Origin: DASSTJ01 sp035707965
GTDB lineage: Bacteria; Actinomycetota; Actinomycetes; Actinomycetales; Angustibacteraceae
Direction: 5' to 3'
Assembly: GCA_035707965.1 (NCBI GenBank)
Contig: DASSTJ010000041.1
Location: forward strand, 1-21,057
DNA length: 21,057 nucleotides
Below are positions 12,423 through 20,334 of the stretch, piece by piece; position 1 is the stretch's first letter, and every line of letters begins with the position of its first letter. The translations under genes were made by a program, and so were the position numbers. The notes beneath the pieces are model-generated. The model searched no databases. It was not told where the DNA came from and worked only from the letters and a program-made list of their open reading frames with translations.

Positions 12423-15064
12423 TGACGCCCGTCCAGACCAGCGCCGGCACGCACATCCCCGTGGGCCCGCCGCGCGACGCGAAGTCGGCGCCCCGGACCG
12501 GTCAGGGGCCGCGCCGCGCCTGGCACCTGCGCGCCAACGCGGTCGTGCTCGTGTACGTGGCGCTGGCCGCGGCCGCCCTCGCGCTGCACGGGTCGGCCCT
12601 GCCCATGCCCCGGTGGCTCGCGGTGCACCTGCTGCTGCTCGGCGCGGTGACCAACGCGATCGTCACGTGGACGGAGCACTTCGCCGTCGCGCTGCTGAGA
12701 TCGCAGGCGCCTTCGCGCGTCGTGGCAGCCAGCCGCCTCGTCGCGCTCAACGTCGCTGTCGTGGCCGTGCTGGTCGGCGTCGCCGGTGACGTCCCGGTGC
12801 TCACCATGGCGGGGGCGACGCTGCTCGCCGTCGTGGTGCTGGTGCACCTCGGAGCGCTGGTGCGCATCACGCGCCACGCGCTGATGAACCGGTTCGCCGG
12901 CACGATCTCCTTCTACGTCGCTGCCGGTGGCGCCCTCGTGGCGGGCATCGTGCTGGGCACGATGGTCTCGGTCGGCGACCTCGGTCACACCACCCACGAG
13001 CAGCTGCACGCCGCACACGTCCACGCCAACGTGCTGGGCTGGGTCGGCCTCACGGTGCTGGGCACGCTGTTCACGCTGTGGCCGACGGTGCTGCGCACGC
13101 GCATGGCGGACGACGTCATGCGCACCGCCAAGCTGTGCCTGTCACTCACGCTGACGGGCCTCGCGGTCGCCGTGACCGGCCTGGCGACCGGCGTGCGCTC
13201 CGCCGCGATCGGTGGCCTCGCGCTCTACGGCGCCGGTGTGGTGGTGGCGCTGCACCCGTTCGTCGTGACGTGGCGCCGCAAGGCGCCGCGCGAGGCAGCG
13301 TCGGCGTCCATGGCTGCCGCCACGGGCTGGCTCGCCGTGGGCGTGGTGGCGGACGCCGTGCTGCTGGCGACGGCGGGAACCGTGGCCGGCTACCTGCCGC
13401 GGCTCGACGCGTTGGTCCCGGCGCTCGCCGTCGGGTTCGTGCTGCAGATGCTGCTCGGAGCTCTCATGTACCTCTTCCCCGTCGTCCTCGGCGGCGGCCC
13501 CACGGCCGTCCGCGCCAGCATCGCCAGGCTCTCGCCCGGCTGGCGCTGGCGGCTCGTCGTCCTCAACGTCGGCGTGCTGGCCGTCTGGGTCGCCGGCGGG
13601 CTCGACGCCCCCACGATCGTTCAGGCCGCCGCCTGGGTGCTCGTGGCGCTCCCGGTCCTCGCGTTCCTGGTGCTCGCGGTCGGAGCCGCGGCTCCCGAGA
13701 AGGCGCACTCGCCGCTGGGCGGCATCGCGCTCGGCCTCGTGATGACGCTCGTCCCGGTGCTCATCGCGGTCTCCGGGCAGACCGGCTCCCACCAGCCCGG
13801 CGCCGTGGCGCTGTCCGGCGGCACGCAGGAGGTCGCCGTCACCCTCGTCAACATGGACATCCGCCCGGGCGTCATCACCGTGCCGGCCGGCACGAAGCTG
13901 CGGCTCGTCGTCACGAACAAGGACGCGATGCAGCACGACCTGGCCTTCCCCGACAGCACCGCCCTACCGGGTGGCATGAGCACGCCCATGCTGTCGCGCG
14001 GTCAGACGTCCACGCTCGACCTCGGCGCCGTGACGACGAACCTGTCCGGCTGGTGCACCGTGCCCGGTCACAAGGCGGCCGGCATGACGCTCGACATCAA
14101 GGTGGTCGGCACGGGCCACCACCCGGCGACCGGCCAGACCGACACGATGCCCGGCATGTCAGGCACCTCGACGCCGGCGCAGGGGCAGACCATCGACGTC
14201 CACGGTGAGCCCGGCGCCGGCTGGACGCCGTACGACGCCACGCTGGCCCCCGCCTCGAAGGCGACCGTCCACCGGCTGACTCTCCGGGCGATCGAGACGG
14301 AGAAGGAGGTGGCTCCCGGTGTGCGGCAACGGGTCTGGACGTTCGGTGGCACCGTGCCGGCCCCCACGATCCGCGGTCACGTGGGCGACACCTTCATCGT
14401 CACGCTGATCAACGACGGCTCCATGCCGCACGGCATCGACTTCCACGCCGGCGAGGGCTCGCCGGACGAGAACATGCGCTCGATCGCGCCCGGCGAGTCC
14501 CTGGTCTACCGGTTCACCGCGAGCCACTCCGGTGCCTGGCTCTACCACTGCAGCACCATGCCGATGCTGCAGCACATCGCGAACGGCATGTTCGGCGCCG
14601 TCATCATCGACCCGCCGGGGCTCGACAAGGTCGACCACGAGTACGTGATGGTCGCGTCCGAGCTCTACGTGGGCACCAAGGACGGCGGAGCTGACCCGGC
14701 CCGGCTTCGCGCCGACGAGTGGGACGCCGCGATGTTCAACGGCTACCCCGACCAGTACGTGCACGCGCCGCTCAAGGCCAAGGTCGGCGACCGGGTGCGG
14801 TGGTGGGTCGTCGCGGCCGGACCGGTCGACGGCACCGCGTTCCACATCGTCGGCACGCAGTTCGACACGGTGTTCTCCGAGGGCGCGTACCTGCTGCGGC
14901 GGGGCAACGCCGAGCACGGCGCGTCGCAGGTGCTCGCCCTCTCGGCAGCCCAGGGCGGCTTCGTCGAGCAGACGTTCACCGAACCTGGCCACTACTCGAT
15001 CGTCGACCACGACATGCGCCGGGGCGAGAACGGAGCGCGCGGCGTCGTCGAGGTCACCCCCTGA
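12422..15064 (+). CDS. nirK: Fusion of NnrS-like membrane domain, plastocyanin-like cupredoxin and copper nitrite reductase
   Basis: This 880-residue protein should reduce nitrite to NO outside the cytoplasmic membrane. Residues 36-452 are polytopic (about 13 hydrophobic segments), with H69/E85 and H201 in HANVLGWVGLTVLG. Residues about 465-565 form a plastocyanin-like domain with a complete type 1 copper site (H505, C545, H550, M555). Residues about 590-880 are a two-domain CuNIR: type 1 ligands H670, C710, H718, M723; type 2 ligands H675, H709, H808; catalytic pair D673 and H781. All key residues are present. ATG 12422 is chosen over GTG 12419 because GAGGA then sits at six rather than three bases. 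An odd number of membrane segments would place the copper domains outside. The additional cupredoxin probably relays electrons to the reductase. Confidence 0.92.
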   Translation: MTPVQTSAGTHIPVGPPRDAKSAPRTGQGPRRAWHLRANAVVLVYVALAAAALALHGSALPMPRWLAVHLLLLGAVTNAIVTWTEHFAVALLRSQAPSRVVAASRLVALNVAVVAVLVGVAGDVPVLTMAGATLLAVVVLVHLGALVRITRHALMNRFAGTISFYVAAGGALVAGIVLGTMVSVGDLGHTTHEQLHAAHVHANVLGWVGLTVLGTLFTLWPTVLRTRMADDVMRTAKLCLSLTLTGLAVAVTGLATGVRSAAIGGLALYGAGVVVALHPFVVTWRRKAPREAASASMAAATGWLAVGVVADAVLLATAGTVAGYLPRLDALVPALAVGFVLQMLLGALMYLFPVVLGGGPTAVRASIARLSPGWRWRLVVLNVGVLAVWVAGGLDAPTIVQAAAWVLVALPVLAFLVLAVGAAAPEKAHSPLGGIALGLVMTLVPVLIAVSGQTGSHQPGAVALSGGTQEVAVTLVNMDIRPGVITVPAGTKLRLVVTNKDAMQHDLAFPDSTALPGGMSTPMLSRGQTSTLDLGAVTTNLSGWCTVPGHKAAGMTLDIKVVGTGHHPATGQTDTMPGMSGTSTPAQGQTIDVHGEPGAGWTPYDATLAPASKATVHRLTLRAIETEKEVAPGVRQRVWTFGGTVPAPTIRGHVGDTFIVTLINDGSMPHGIDFHAGEGSPDENMRSIAPGESLVYRFTASHSGAWLYHCSTMPMLQHIANGMFGAVIIDPPGLDKVDHEYVMVASELYVGTKDGGADPARLRADEWDAAMFNGYPDQYVHAPLKAKVGDRVRWWVVAAGPVDGTAFHIVGTQFDTVFSEGAYLLRRGNAEHGASQVLALSAAQGGFVEQTFTEPGHYSIVDHDMRRGENGARGVVEVTP

Positions 15065-15504
15065 TGCTCGGGTGGTGGTCGCTCGTCCGCTTCGTGCACG
15101 TGGTCTCGGCGATGGTCTGGGTCGGTGGTCAGCTGACGATCTCGTCGATGGTGCTGCCGATCGCCCGGCGGGTGCTGGGCGTCGAAGACCGTGGGGCCGT
15201 CTTGACCGGTGTCGGACGTCGGTTCGGCAAGTTCACGGTGACGCTCTTCCTGCCGCTCCAGGTTGGCACGGGCGTAGCGCTGGCCTGGCACAAGGGGGTG
15301 ACGATCCCGTCACTCGCCGACCCCGGCTACGGCCGCACCCTCGCAGCCAAGCTGGTCGCGTTCGCGCTGGTGATGATCGCCGCCGGTGTCCACGGCTGGG
15401 CGATGGGAACGAAGCGCCAGATGCTCGCGCGATCCCTGGCGATCGCCTCGCTGGTCGGCTCCCTCGCGATCGTCCTGCTCGCCACAGCGCTGCCCCGCAG
15501 CTGA
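15064..15504 (+). CDS. Small CopD-like four-helix membrane protein
   Basis: This 146-residue protein has four predicted membrane helices and histidines placed as in CopD/DUF2269-type, possibly b-heme-binding, proteins: H12 in RFVHVVSAMVWVGGQL, H76 in ALAWHKGV and H110 in AAGVHGWAMG. The ATG overlaps the stop of the nitrite-reductase fusion by one base (TGATG), so it is translationally coupled. A role in electron or copper delivery to the nitrite reductase is inferred from position and histidines only. It is the last gene of the operon and converges on the glycerate kinase. Confidence 0.78.
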   Translation: MLGWWSLVRFVHVVSAMVWVGGQLTISSMVLPIARRVLGVEDRGAVLTGVGRRFGKFTVTLFLPLQVGTGVALAWHKGVTIPSLADPGYGRTLAAKLVAFALVMIAAGVHGWAMGTKRQMLARSLAIASLVGSLAIVLLATALPRS

Positions 15505-15535
15505 GGGTTGCGTCAGACCGCCTCCGGCATCGGAC

Positions 15536-15551
15536 GGTGTCCGCGGGCACC
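15536..15551. terminator. Possible bidirectional hairpin between convergent genes
   Basis: GGTGTC, loop CGCG, GGCACC gives a 6-base-pair stem (one G-U pair) midway between the stop codons at 15504 and 15562. There is no T tract on either strand, so terminator function is uncertain. Confidence 0.3.
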
Positions 15552-15561
15552 CCTGCGCGTC

Positions 15562-16701
15562 CTACGGAAGCCAGTCGGCGGCGATCCGCTGCCCGACCCG
15601 CTGCACCAGCACGCCCGCGTCGGCGACGGAGCGCTCGACAGCGGGCTCCAGGTCCGTCAACGCGTAGACGCGGCGCAGCCCCAGCGCGGCCACGCCGGCG
15701 TCATCGAGCCGGCGCTCACCGCAGACGGCGACCACGGGGACGCTGAAGGCGCGCCCCACCGCCGCGACGCCGGCCACTGCCTTGCCCCGCAACGTCTGTG
15801 AGTCGAGCCGCCCCTCTCCGGTGACGACCAGGTCAGCACCTTCGACGACGTCGCGAAGACCGACGATGTCGAGGACCACCTCGATCCCGGGCCGCATCCG
15901 CGCACCGAGGACCGCCATGGCGGCGAAGCCCACGCCGCCGGCGGCCCCCGCACCAGGGAGCTGCGCGGCACCCGGGTCGACCTGGTCGGCCCACCGGGTC
16001 AGCGCACGTTCGAGGACCTTCACGTCGGCCTCGCTCGCTCCCTTCTGCGGCCCGTACACCGAGGCCGCCCCGTCCGGCCCGAGCAGCGGGTTGTCCACGT
16101 CGCTGGCCAGCACGATCTTCGTCGTGCGGAGCCGCGGGTCGAGCGTCGAGACGTCGACACGGGTCAGCTGCCCCAGGCCGACCCCTCCCGGCGAGACGGC
16201 GATGCCGTCGGCGTCCAGCAGTCGCGCACCCAGCGCCTGCAGCATGCCGGCGCCGCCGTCGGTGCTCGCCGACCCTCCGACGGCGAGCACGATCTTGTGG
16301 CAGCCCGCGTCGAGCGCGGCCCGCACGAGGTCGCCGGCCCCGCGGCTGCTCGCGCCGAGCGGGTTCAGCCGTGCGCTGCCGACCCGGATCAGGCCGCACG
16401 CGTCGGCCATCTCGACCACGGCCACGCCGTCCCGCACGGCGACGGCGGACTCGACCGGTCGGCCGGTGGGACCGGTGGCACGCACGGGATGACGCCGGAA
16501 CCCGGCGCTCAGCGCGGCGTCCAGCGTGCCCTCGCCCCCGTCCGCGACGGGGCAGTGCACGACCTGCGCGTCTGGCCGCGCGGAGGACAGCCCTGCCGCC
16601 AGCCGGTCCACGACCTCCGTGGCCGTCAACGAGCCGCGGAACGCGTCTGGCGCCAGCACCACGCGAGGCCCGCGGGGTGGGTCGGAGTAGCCGTCGAGCA
16701 T
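15562..16701 (-). CDS. glxK: Glycerate kinase (GlxK/GarK family)
   Basis: This 379-residue protein matches the bacterial glycerate 2-kinase family in length and motifs and should phosphorylate D-glycerate with ATP to 2-phosphoglycerate. Recognisable segments are LAPDAFRGSLTATEV (about 16-30), VADGGEGTLDA, AVGGSASTDGGAGMLQALG, ASDVDNPLLGPDGAASVYGP and the C-terminal VVTGEGRLDSQTLRGKA. The ATG at 16701 has no clear Shine-Dalgarno upstream, but no better start is seen. It is transcribed toward the nitrite-reductase operon and stands alone; no glyoxylate- or glucarate-pathway neighbour is in view, so it appears to be a housekeeping gene. Confidence 0.94.
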   Translation of the reverse strand: MLDGYSDPPRGPRVVLAPDAFRGSLTATEVVDRLAAGLSSARPDAQVVHCPVADGGEGTLDAALSAGFRRHPVRATGPTGRPVESAVAVRDGVAVVEMADACGLIRVGSARLNPLGASSRGAGDLVRAALDAGCHKIVLAVGGSASTDGGAGMLQALGARLLDADGIAVSPGGVGLGQLTRVDVSTLDPRLRTTKIVLASDVDNPLLGPDGAASVYGPQKGASEADVKVLERALTRWADQVDPGAAQLPGAGAAGGVGFAAMAVLGARMRPGIEVVLDIVGLRDVVEGADLVVTGEGRLDSQTLRGKAVAGVAAVGRAFSVPVVAVCGERRLDDAGVAALGLRRVYALTDLEPAVERSVADAGVLVQRVGQRIAADWLP

Positions 16702-16905
16702 GGGGCCAGTCCACCAGACTCGCGCTCGGGAACGGTCACCGGAGGGTGGGACCGCGAGTCGCCCCGCCTGGGCGCGACCGGCTCGCGAGTTGCGGCGACC
16801 GCAAGTGCTGCCAACCTGGACATATCAGGCATGCAGGATCGGCGGGGTCGGGTCAAGCCCAGTGCGCGACCGCCGTCCAGCGCCATCTTCAGCGAAGGGA
16901 CCGCC

Positions 16906-17778
16906 ATGTCTCAGTACCCCTACCCCCCGGGCCCCGCAGCCGGCTCCGCCGCCGGGACCGGACTCAGCGACGACGCACTCAGCGTGACCGAGCCAGGGGC
17001 CGACGGCGCCTACGCCACCTCCACCCGCCCGACCACCTCCTCGACCGCGTCGCCCCCCTCGTCGTCGTCCACCACGGACGTCGCCAAGGACGAGGCCAGC
17101 GGCGTGCGGGACACCGCGACCCAGGCCGGTCAGCACGTGGCGGGGACCGCGAAGGAACAGGCCGGCGAGGTGATGAGCGAGGCCAAGGACCAGGCCCGCT
17201 CCCTGCTGGACCGCACCCGCGGCGAGATGACTGACCAGGCCTCCACGCAGCAGCAGCGGGCCGCGGAGAGCCTCCACGCGCTGAGCGGCGAGCTGACGTC
17301 CATGGCCCGCTCGCAGCAGCAGCCCGGCGTGGCCACCGACCTGGCCCGCCAGGCGGCTGACAAGGCAGGCCAGCTCGCGAGCTGGCTGGAGAGCCGTGAG
17401 CCCGGCGACGTGCTGCACGAGGTCACCACGTTCGCCCGGCGACGCCCGGGGATGTTCCTGGCCCTCGCGGCAGGTGCCGGCGTCGTGGCAGGGCGGCTCA
17501 CGCGCGGCATGACGGCCGGCCCGCCGTTCCCTGGCTCGTCCTCCGCTCGCCACCTGTCCGGCAGCGGGTACCGGACCGGCACGAGCAGCACGCGGCCCTT
17601 CACCCGCACCAGCACGGGCACGAGTACCGGCACGGCCACAGCCACGGGCACCGGCACCGGGGCGGCCGGAGCACCGGACGCCGACCTCGCGCCGCCGATG
17701 ACCAGCTCGCCCGGGCTCGGTGAGGCCGGCATGCCGGCGCGCGACACCGGCAGCTACGGGAACGGCGTGACGTCATGA
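16906..17778 (+). CDS. LEA-like amphipathic protein with one membrane anchor (function unknown)
   Basis: This 290-residue protein belongs to no family I can name firmly. Residues 1-57 are disordered and Ser/Thr/Pro-rich. Residues 58-165 are Ala/Gln/Glu/Lys-rich, probably helical, with LEA-like repeats such as DTATQAGQHVAGTAKEQAGE and SEAKDQARSLLDRTRGEM. Residues 181-197 form a single hydrophobic helix preceded by RRR. The tail is Thr/Gly-rich. ATG 16906 is chosen because GAAGGGA lies five bases upstream and the low-complexity N-terminus begins here; the same frame runs open further upstream without a ribosome binding site. It overlaps the next gene by four bases and heads a cluster of envelope/stress-type genes. 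Confidence 0.8.
   Translation: MSQYPYPPGPAAGSAAGTGLSDDALSVTEPGADGAYATSTRPTTSSTASPPSSSSTTDVAKDEASGVRDTATQAGQHVAGTAKEQAGEVMSEAKDQARSLLDRTRGEMTDQASTQQQRAAESLHALSGELTSMARSQQQPGVATDLARQAADKAGQLASWLESREPGDVLHEVTTFARRRPGMFLALAAGAGVVAGRLTRGMTAGPPFPGSSSARHLSGSGYRTGTSSTRPFTRTSTGTSTGTATATGTGTGAAGAPDADLAPPMTSSPGLGEAGMPARDTGSYGNGVTS
17605..17671 (+). repeat. Thr-Gly-rich low-complexity coding repeat
   Basis: Within the LEA-like gene, alternating ACG/ACC/ACA and GGC/GCC codons encode a run of Thr-Gly, Ser-Gly and Ala-Thr dipeptides (TSTGTSTGTATATGTGTG). The repeat is imperfect at DNA level but could vary in length between strains. Confidence 0.6.
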
Positions 17779-18353
17779 CGACAGGTCACAGCACGACGAC
17801 GGGTCATGACACGACGACCGACCTCCCCGGTGACGAGCGCCCGTCGATCACCGAGCTGCTGAGCGACGTCGGCAGCAACCTGAGCGAGCTCATGCACCAA
17901 GAGCTCGAGCTGGCGAAGGCCGAGCTTCGCCAGTCGGCCACGCGGGTGGGCAAGGGTGCCGGCATGCTCGGCGGCGCCGGGGTGGCCGCCAACCTCATGC
18001 TCGTCTTCGCTTCCGTCGCGGTGTGGTGGGCGATCGGCGACGCGACCGGCCGTGCGTGGGCCGCGCTGATCGTCGCCGGGATCTGGGCGGTCGTCGCCCT
18101 GGTGCTCGCCATGGTGGGGCGAGGCGAGATCAAGAGCGCCACCGGGATGCCTCGCACCACCGAGACGGTCAAGAAGATCCCGGACGCGCTGCAGGGTCAC
18201 GCAGCACCCGATCCGACGATCGACCTCACCACGGCAGGCACGCCTGCTGCGGCACGGACGAGCAGCGCCGCCCCGACCGGAACCGCCTACCCGACCACCC
18301 CCGCCCGGCCCGGTACGACCCCGGGCACGCCGAACCAGGAGGACCTGCGATGA
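17775..18353 (+). CDS. Phage-holin-family (holin superfamily III, PF07332-like) membrane protein
   Basis: This 192-residue protein begins with a Thr/His-rich disordered stretch. Then comes the family core: SITELLSDVGSNLSELMHQE leading into an amphipathic helix (LELAKAELRQSATRV), and two membrane helices (about 59-83 and 89-115), the second followed by the basic/charged GRGEIKSA. In actinobacteria this family is chromosomal, found beside DUF3618 genes, and is not evidence of a prophage; its function in the envelope is unknown. It starts at an ATG overlapping the previous stop (ATGA) and ends overlapping the next gene in the same way. Confidence 0.87.
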   Translation: MTTGHSTTTGHDTTTDLPGDERPSITELLSDVGSNLSELMHQELELAKAELRQSATRVGKGAGMLGGAGVAANLMLVFASVAVWWAIGDATGRAWAALIVAGIWAVVALVLAMVGRGEIKSATGMPRTTETVKKIPDALQGHAAPDPTIDLTTAGTPAAARTSSAAPTGTAYPTTPARPGTTPGTPNQEDLR

Positions 18354-18976
18354 GCAACGACCCGGACCAGATCCGAGCCGAGATCGCGCAGACGCGCGGC
18401 GAGCTGAGCTCGAACGTCTCCACGCTCGCCGAGGAGATGCGACCGAGCACGATGATGCACCGCCAGACCGACAAGGTGCGCAGCCGCGCCGGGCGCCTCA
18501 AGGACCGCATCATGGGATCGGCCTCCGACACGGCGTCCGACCTGCACTCGAGCACCCGGTCGACGATGTCGAACGCGCAGTCCACGATGTCGAGCGCCAT
18601 GTCGTCCGCGGAGGACACCGTGGAGCACGCTCCGCAGCTGGTGAAGGAGCAGACCCAGGGCAACCCGTTGGCCGCCGGCCTCGTGGCGTTCGGTGTCGGC
18701 ATGATCGTCGCCTCCTTGATGCCGGCGTCCGACCCCGAGCGTGAGGCGGCCGCGATGCTCAAGGAGAAGGCCGAGCCGCTGACGCACGAGGCGGCCGACA
18801 CCGCCAAGGAGATGGCCGACCACCTGAGGGAGCCGGCGAAGCAGGCGGCTCAGCAGGTGAAGGACACCGCCACGGAAGGCGCCCAGCAGGTGCGCGACGA
18901 GGGCAAGAGTGCGGCGATCGACGTGCGCGACGACGCCCAGCAGGCAGCCCAGAACGTGCGCTCCCGGTCGTCCTGA
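18350..18976 (+). CDS. DUF3618 domain protein
   Basis: This 208-residue protein opens with the DUF3618 signature DPDQIRAEIAQTRGELSSNV followed by STLAEEMRPS. A Ser/Met-rich helical region follows, then one hydrophobic segment (NPLAAGLVAFGVGMIVASLM, about 104-123), and a C-terminal Ala/Lys/Glu/Gln helix with LEA-like repeats (KQAAQQVKDTATEGAQQVRD). AGGAGG lies seven bases before the ATG. The four-base overlap with the holin-family gene indicates one operon. Function is not established for the family; a membrane-associated, stress-related role is inferred from the helical repeat composition. Confidence 0.88.
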   Translation: MSNDPDQIRAEIAQTRGELSSNVSTLAEEMRPSTMMHRQTDKVRSRAGRLKDRIMGSASDTASDLHSSTRSTMSNAQSTMSSAMSSAEDTVEHAPQLVKEQTQGNPLAAGLVAFGVGMIVASLMPASDPEREAAAMLKEKAEPLTHEAADTAKEMADHLREPAKQAAQQVKDTATEGAQQVRDEGKSAAIDVRDDAQQAAQNVRSRSS

Positions 18977-19008
18977 CCCCCGAGACCAGCTCGACGAGAG
19001 GAGCCGAC

Positions 19009-20169
19009 GTGCCGGCCGACGGGACCACCCAGCAGGACGAGGAGACGCTCCGCCGGAGCAGGGGCGCGCCCGCGCCAGACGATCCCCGCAAGCCCGACAG
19101 CCCCGCGGACCTGCACAAGCCGGCGTGGCGTTTCGCCTTCCGCAGCACCGTCCGGGAGTTCGTGGACGACCACTGCACGGACCTCGCCGCCGGCCTGACG
19201 TACTACGCCGTGCTGTCGCTCTTTCCCGCGCTGCTGGCGGCGGTCTCGCTGCTGGGTGTCGTGGGCCAGGGGCAGCGGACGACGGACGCGATCCTGGGCA
19301 TCATCGGCGACCTCGGGCCGCAGAGCGCCGTCGACACGCTGCGCGGCCCCATCGAGTCCCTGAGCAGCTCGCAGGCCGCCGGGTGGAGCCTCGCCGCCGG
19401 CATCGTGGTCGCCATCTGGTCGGCGTCCGGGTACGTGCGCGCCTTCAGCCGTGCGATGAACCGGATCTACGAGGTGGAGGAAGGACGGCCGATCTGGAAG
19501 CTGACGCCGATCCAGCTGGCGCTGACCGTCGTAGCGGTGCTTCTCATCGGTGTGGTGGCGATCGCGCTGGTCGTGACGGGCCCGTTGGCGAAGGCCATCG
19601 GGTCCGCCATCGGCCTCGGCGACGCGGCCGTCACCGCGTGGCAGATCGCCAAGTGGCCGGTGCTGGCGCTGATCGTCATCTTCATCATCGCGGTGCTGTA
19701 CCACACGACGCCGAACGTGAAGCAGCCGAAGTTCCGCTGGATGAGCGCGGGCGCGCTCGTGGCGCTGGTCACCTGGGCCATCGCCTCCGTCGCGTTCGGG
19801 TTGTACGTGTCGGGGTTCAGCAGCTACCAGAAGACGTACGGCGTCCTGGCGGGCGTCATCGTCTTCCTGCTCTGGCTGTGGATCACGAACCTCGCGCTCA
19901 TGTTCGGCGCGGAGTTCGACTCCGAGCTCGAACGCAGTCGTGAGCTCCAGGCCGGCATCCCGGCAGCCACCGAGCTGCAGCTGCCGCCGCGCGACACCAG
20001 CCGGATCCACAAGAAGCGGAGCAAGGACGAGAAGGCCCGTGAGCGAGCCGAGCGACTGCGCCGGCGCTCGGCTCACGACGGGGGGATGCCGACGGCGGAC
20101 CACGAGGCGATCGACCTCAGGGACGACGCGGTGACCGAGACCCGTCGAGGGGGGAACGACGTCGGCTGA
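19009..20169 (+). CDS. YihY/BrkB-family inner membrane protein
   Basis: This 386-residue protein has the YihY (formerly RNase BN-like) fold with about six membrane helices. Diagnostic segments are FVDDHCTDLAAGLTYYAVLS followed by LFPALLAA, then IVVAIWSASGYVRAFSRAMN and IYEVEEGRPIWK, and later SSYQKTYGVLAGVIVFLLWL. The C-terminal 80 residues are charged and cytosolic (HKKRSKDEKARERAERLRRR). The GTG start is preceded by GAGAGGAG six bases upstream and lies 32 bases after the DUF3618 stop, so it probably belongs to the same transcript. The family's biochemical role is unresolved; the RNase BN label is historical. Confidence 0.94.
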   Translation: MPADGTTQQDEETLRRSRGAPAPDDPRKPDSPADLHKPAWRFAFRSTVREFVDDHCTDLAAGLTYYAVLSLFPALLAAVSLLGVVGQGQRTTDAILGIIGDLGPQSAVDTLRGPIESLSSSQAAGWSLAAGIVVAIWSASGYVRAFSRAMNRIYEVEEGRPIWKLTPIQLALTVVAVLLIGVVAIALVVTGPLAKAIGSAIGLGDAAVTAWQIAKWPVLALIVIFIIAVLYHTTPNVKQPKFRWMSAGALVALVTWAIASVAFGLYVSGFSSYQKTYGVLAGVIVFLLWLWITNLALMFGAEFDSELERSRELQAGIPAATELQLPPRDTSRIHKKRSKDEKARERAERLRRRSAHDGGMPTADHEAIDLRDDAVTETRRGGNDVG

Positions 20170-20199
20170 GGTGTGGTCGGGAGCGGTGCGCGCGGACGG

Positions 20200-20205
20200 T
20201 AGACT
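20200..20205 (+). promoter_or_regulatory. Possible -10 element of the helicase gene
   Basis: TAGACT, within GGTAGACTGG, fits TAnnnT. No convincing -35 hexamer is seen 16-18 bases upstream, so the call is weak. If it is used, the leader is about 190 bases. Confidence 0.3.
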
Positions 20206-20313
20206 GGCCGCCGTCGGCGCGCGCCGCTTCGGCTTCTCGACAGCGGCCCCAGGCACGAACACCACTCGGCGCTCCGACACCCCGCCGGCCAGCAACCGCT
20301 GAGCGCGGCGCCG

Positions 20314-20334
20314 AGGGTGCCCCTGGAGCACCTT
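20314..20334 (+). other. Hairpin in the helicase leader
   Basis: AGGGTGC (20314-20320) pairs with GCACCTT (20328-20334), six Watson-Crick pairs and one G-U, around the loop CCCTGGA. No U tract follows, so an intrinsic terminator is not indicated. Confidence 0.4.

Noticed and set aside
16297..16905. Upstream extension of the LEA-like gene across the glycerate kinase
   Set aside because: Antisense to the well-supported glycerate kinase. The start at 16906 has a good ribosome binding site.
17775..18353. Prophage remnant suggested by the holin-family gene
   Set aside because: No other phage gene, integrase or attachment site is present. This family is common in actinobacterial chromosomes next to DUF3618 genes.
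19009..20169. Annotation as ribonuclease BN
   Set aside because: The YihY/BrkB family was historically mislabelled; RNase BN is a different protein, so only the family name is used.
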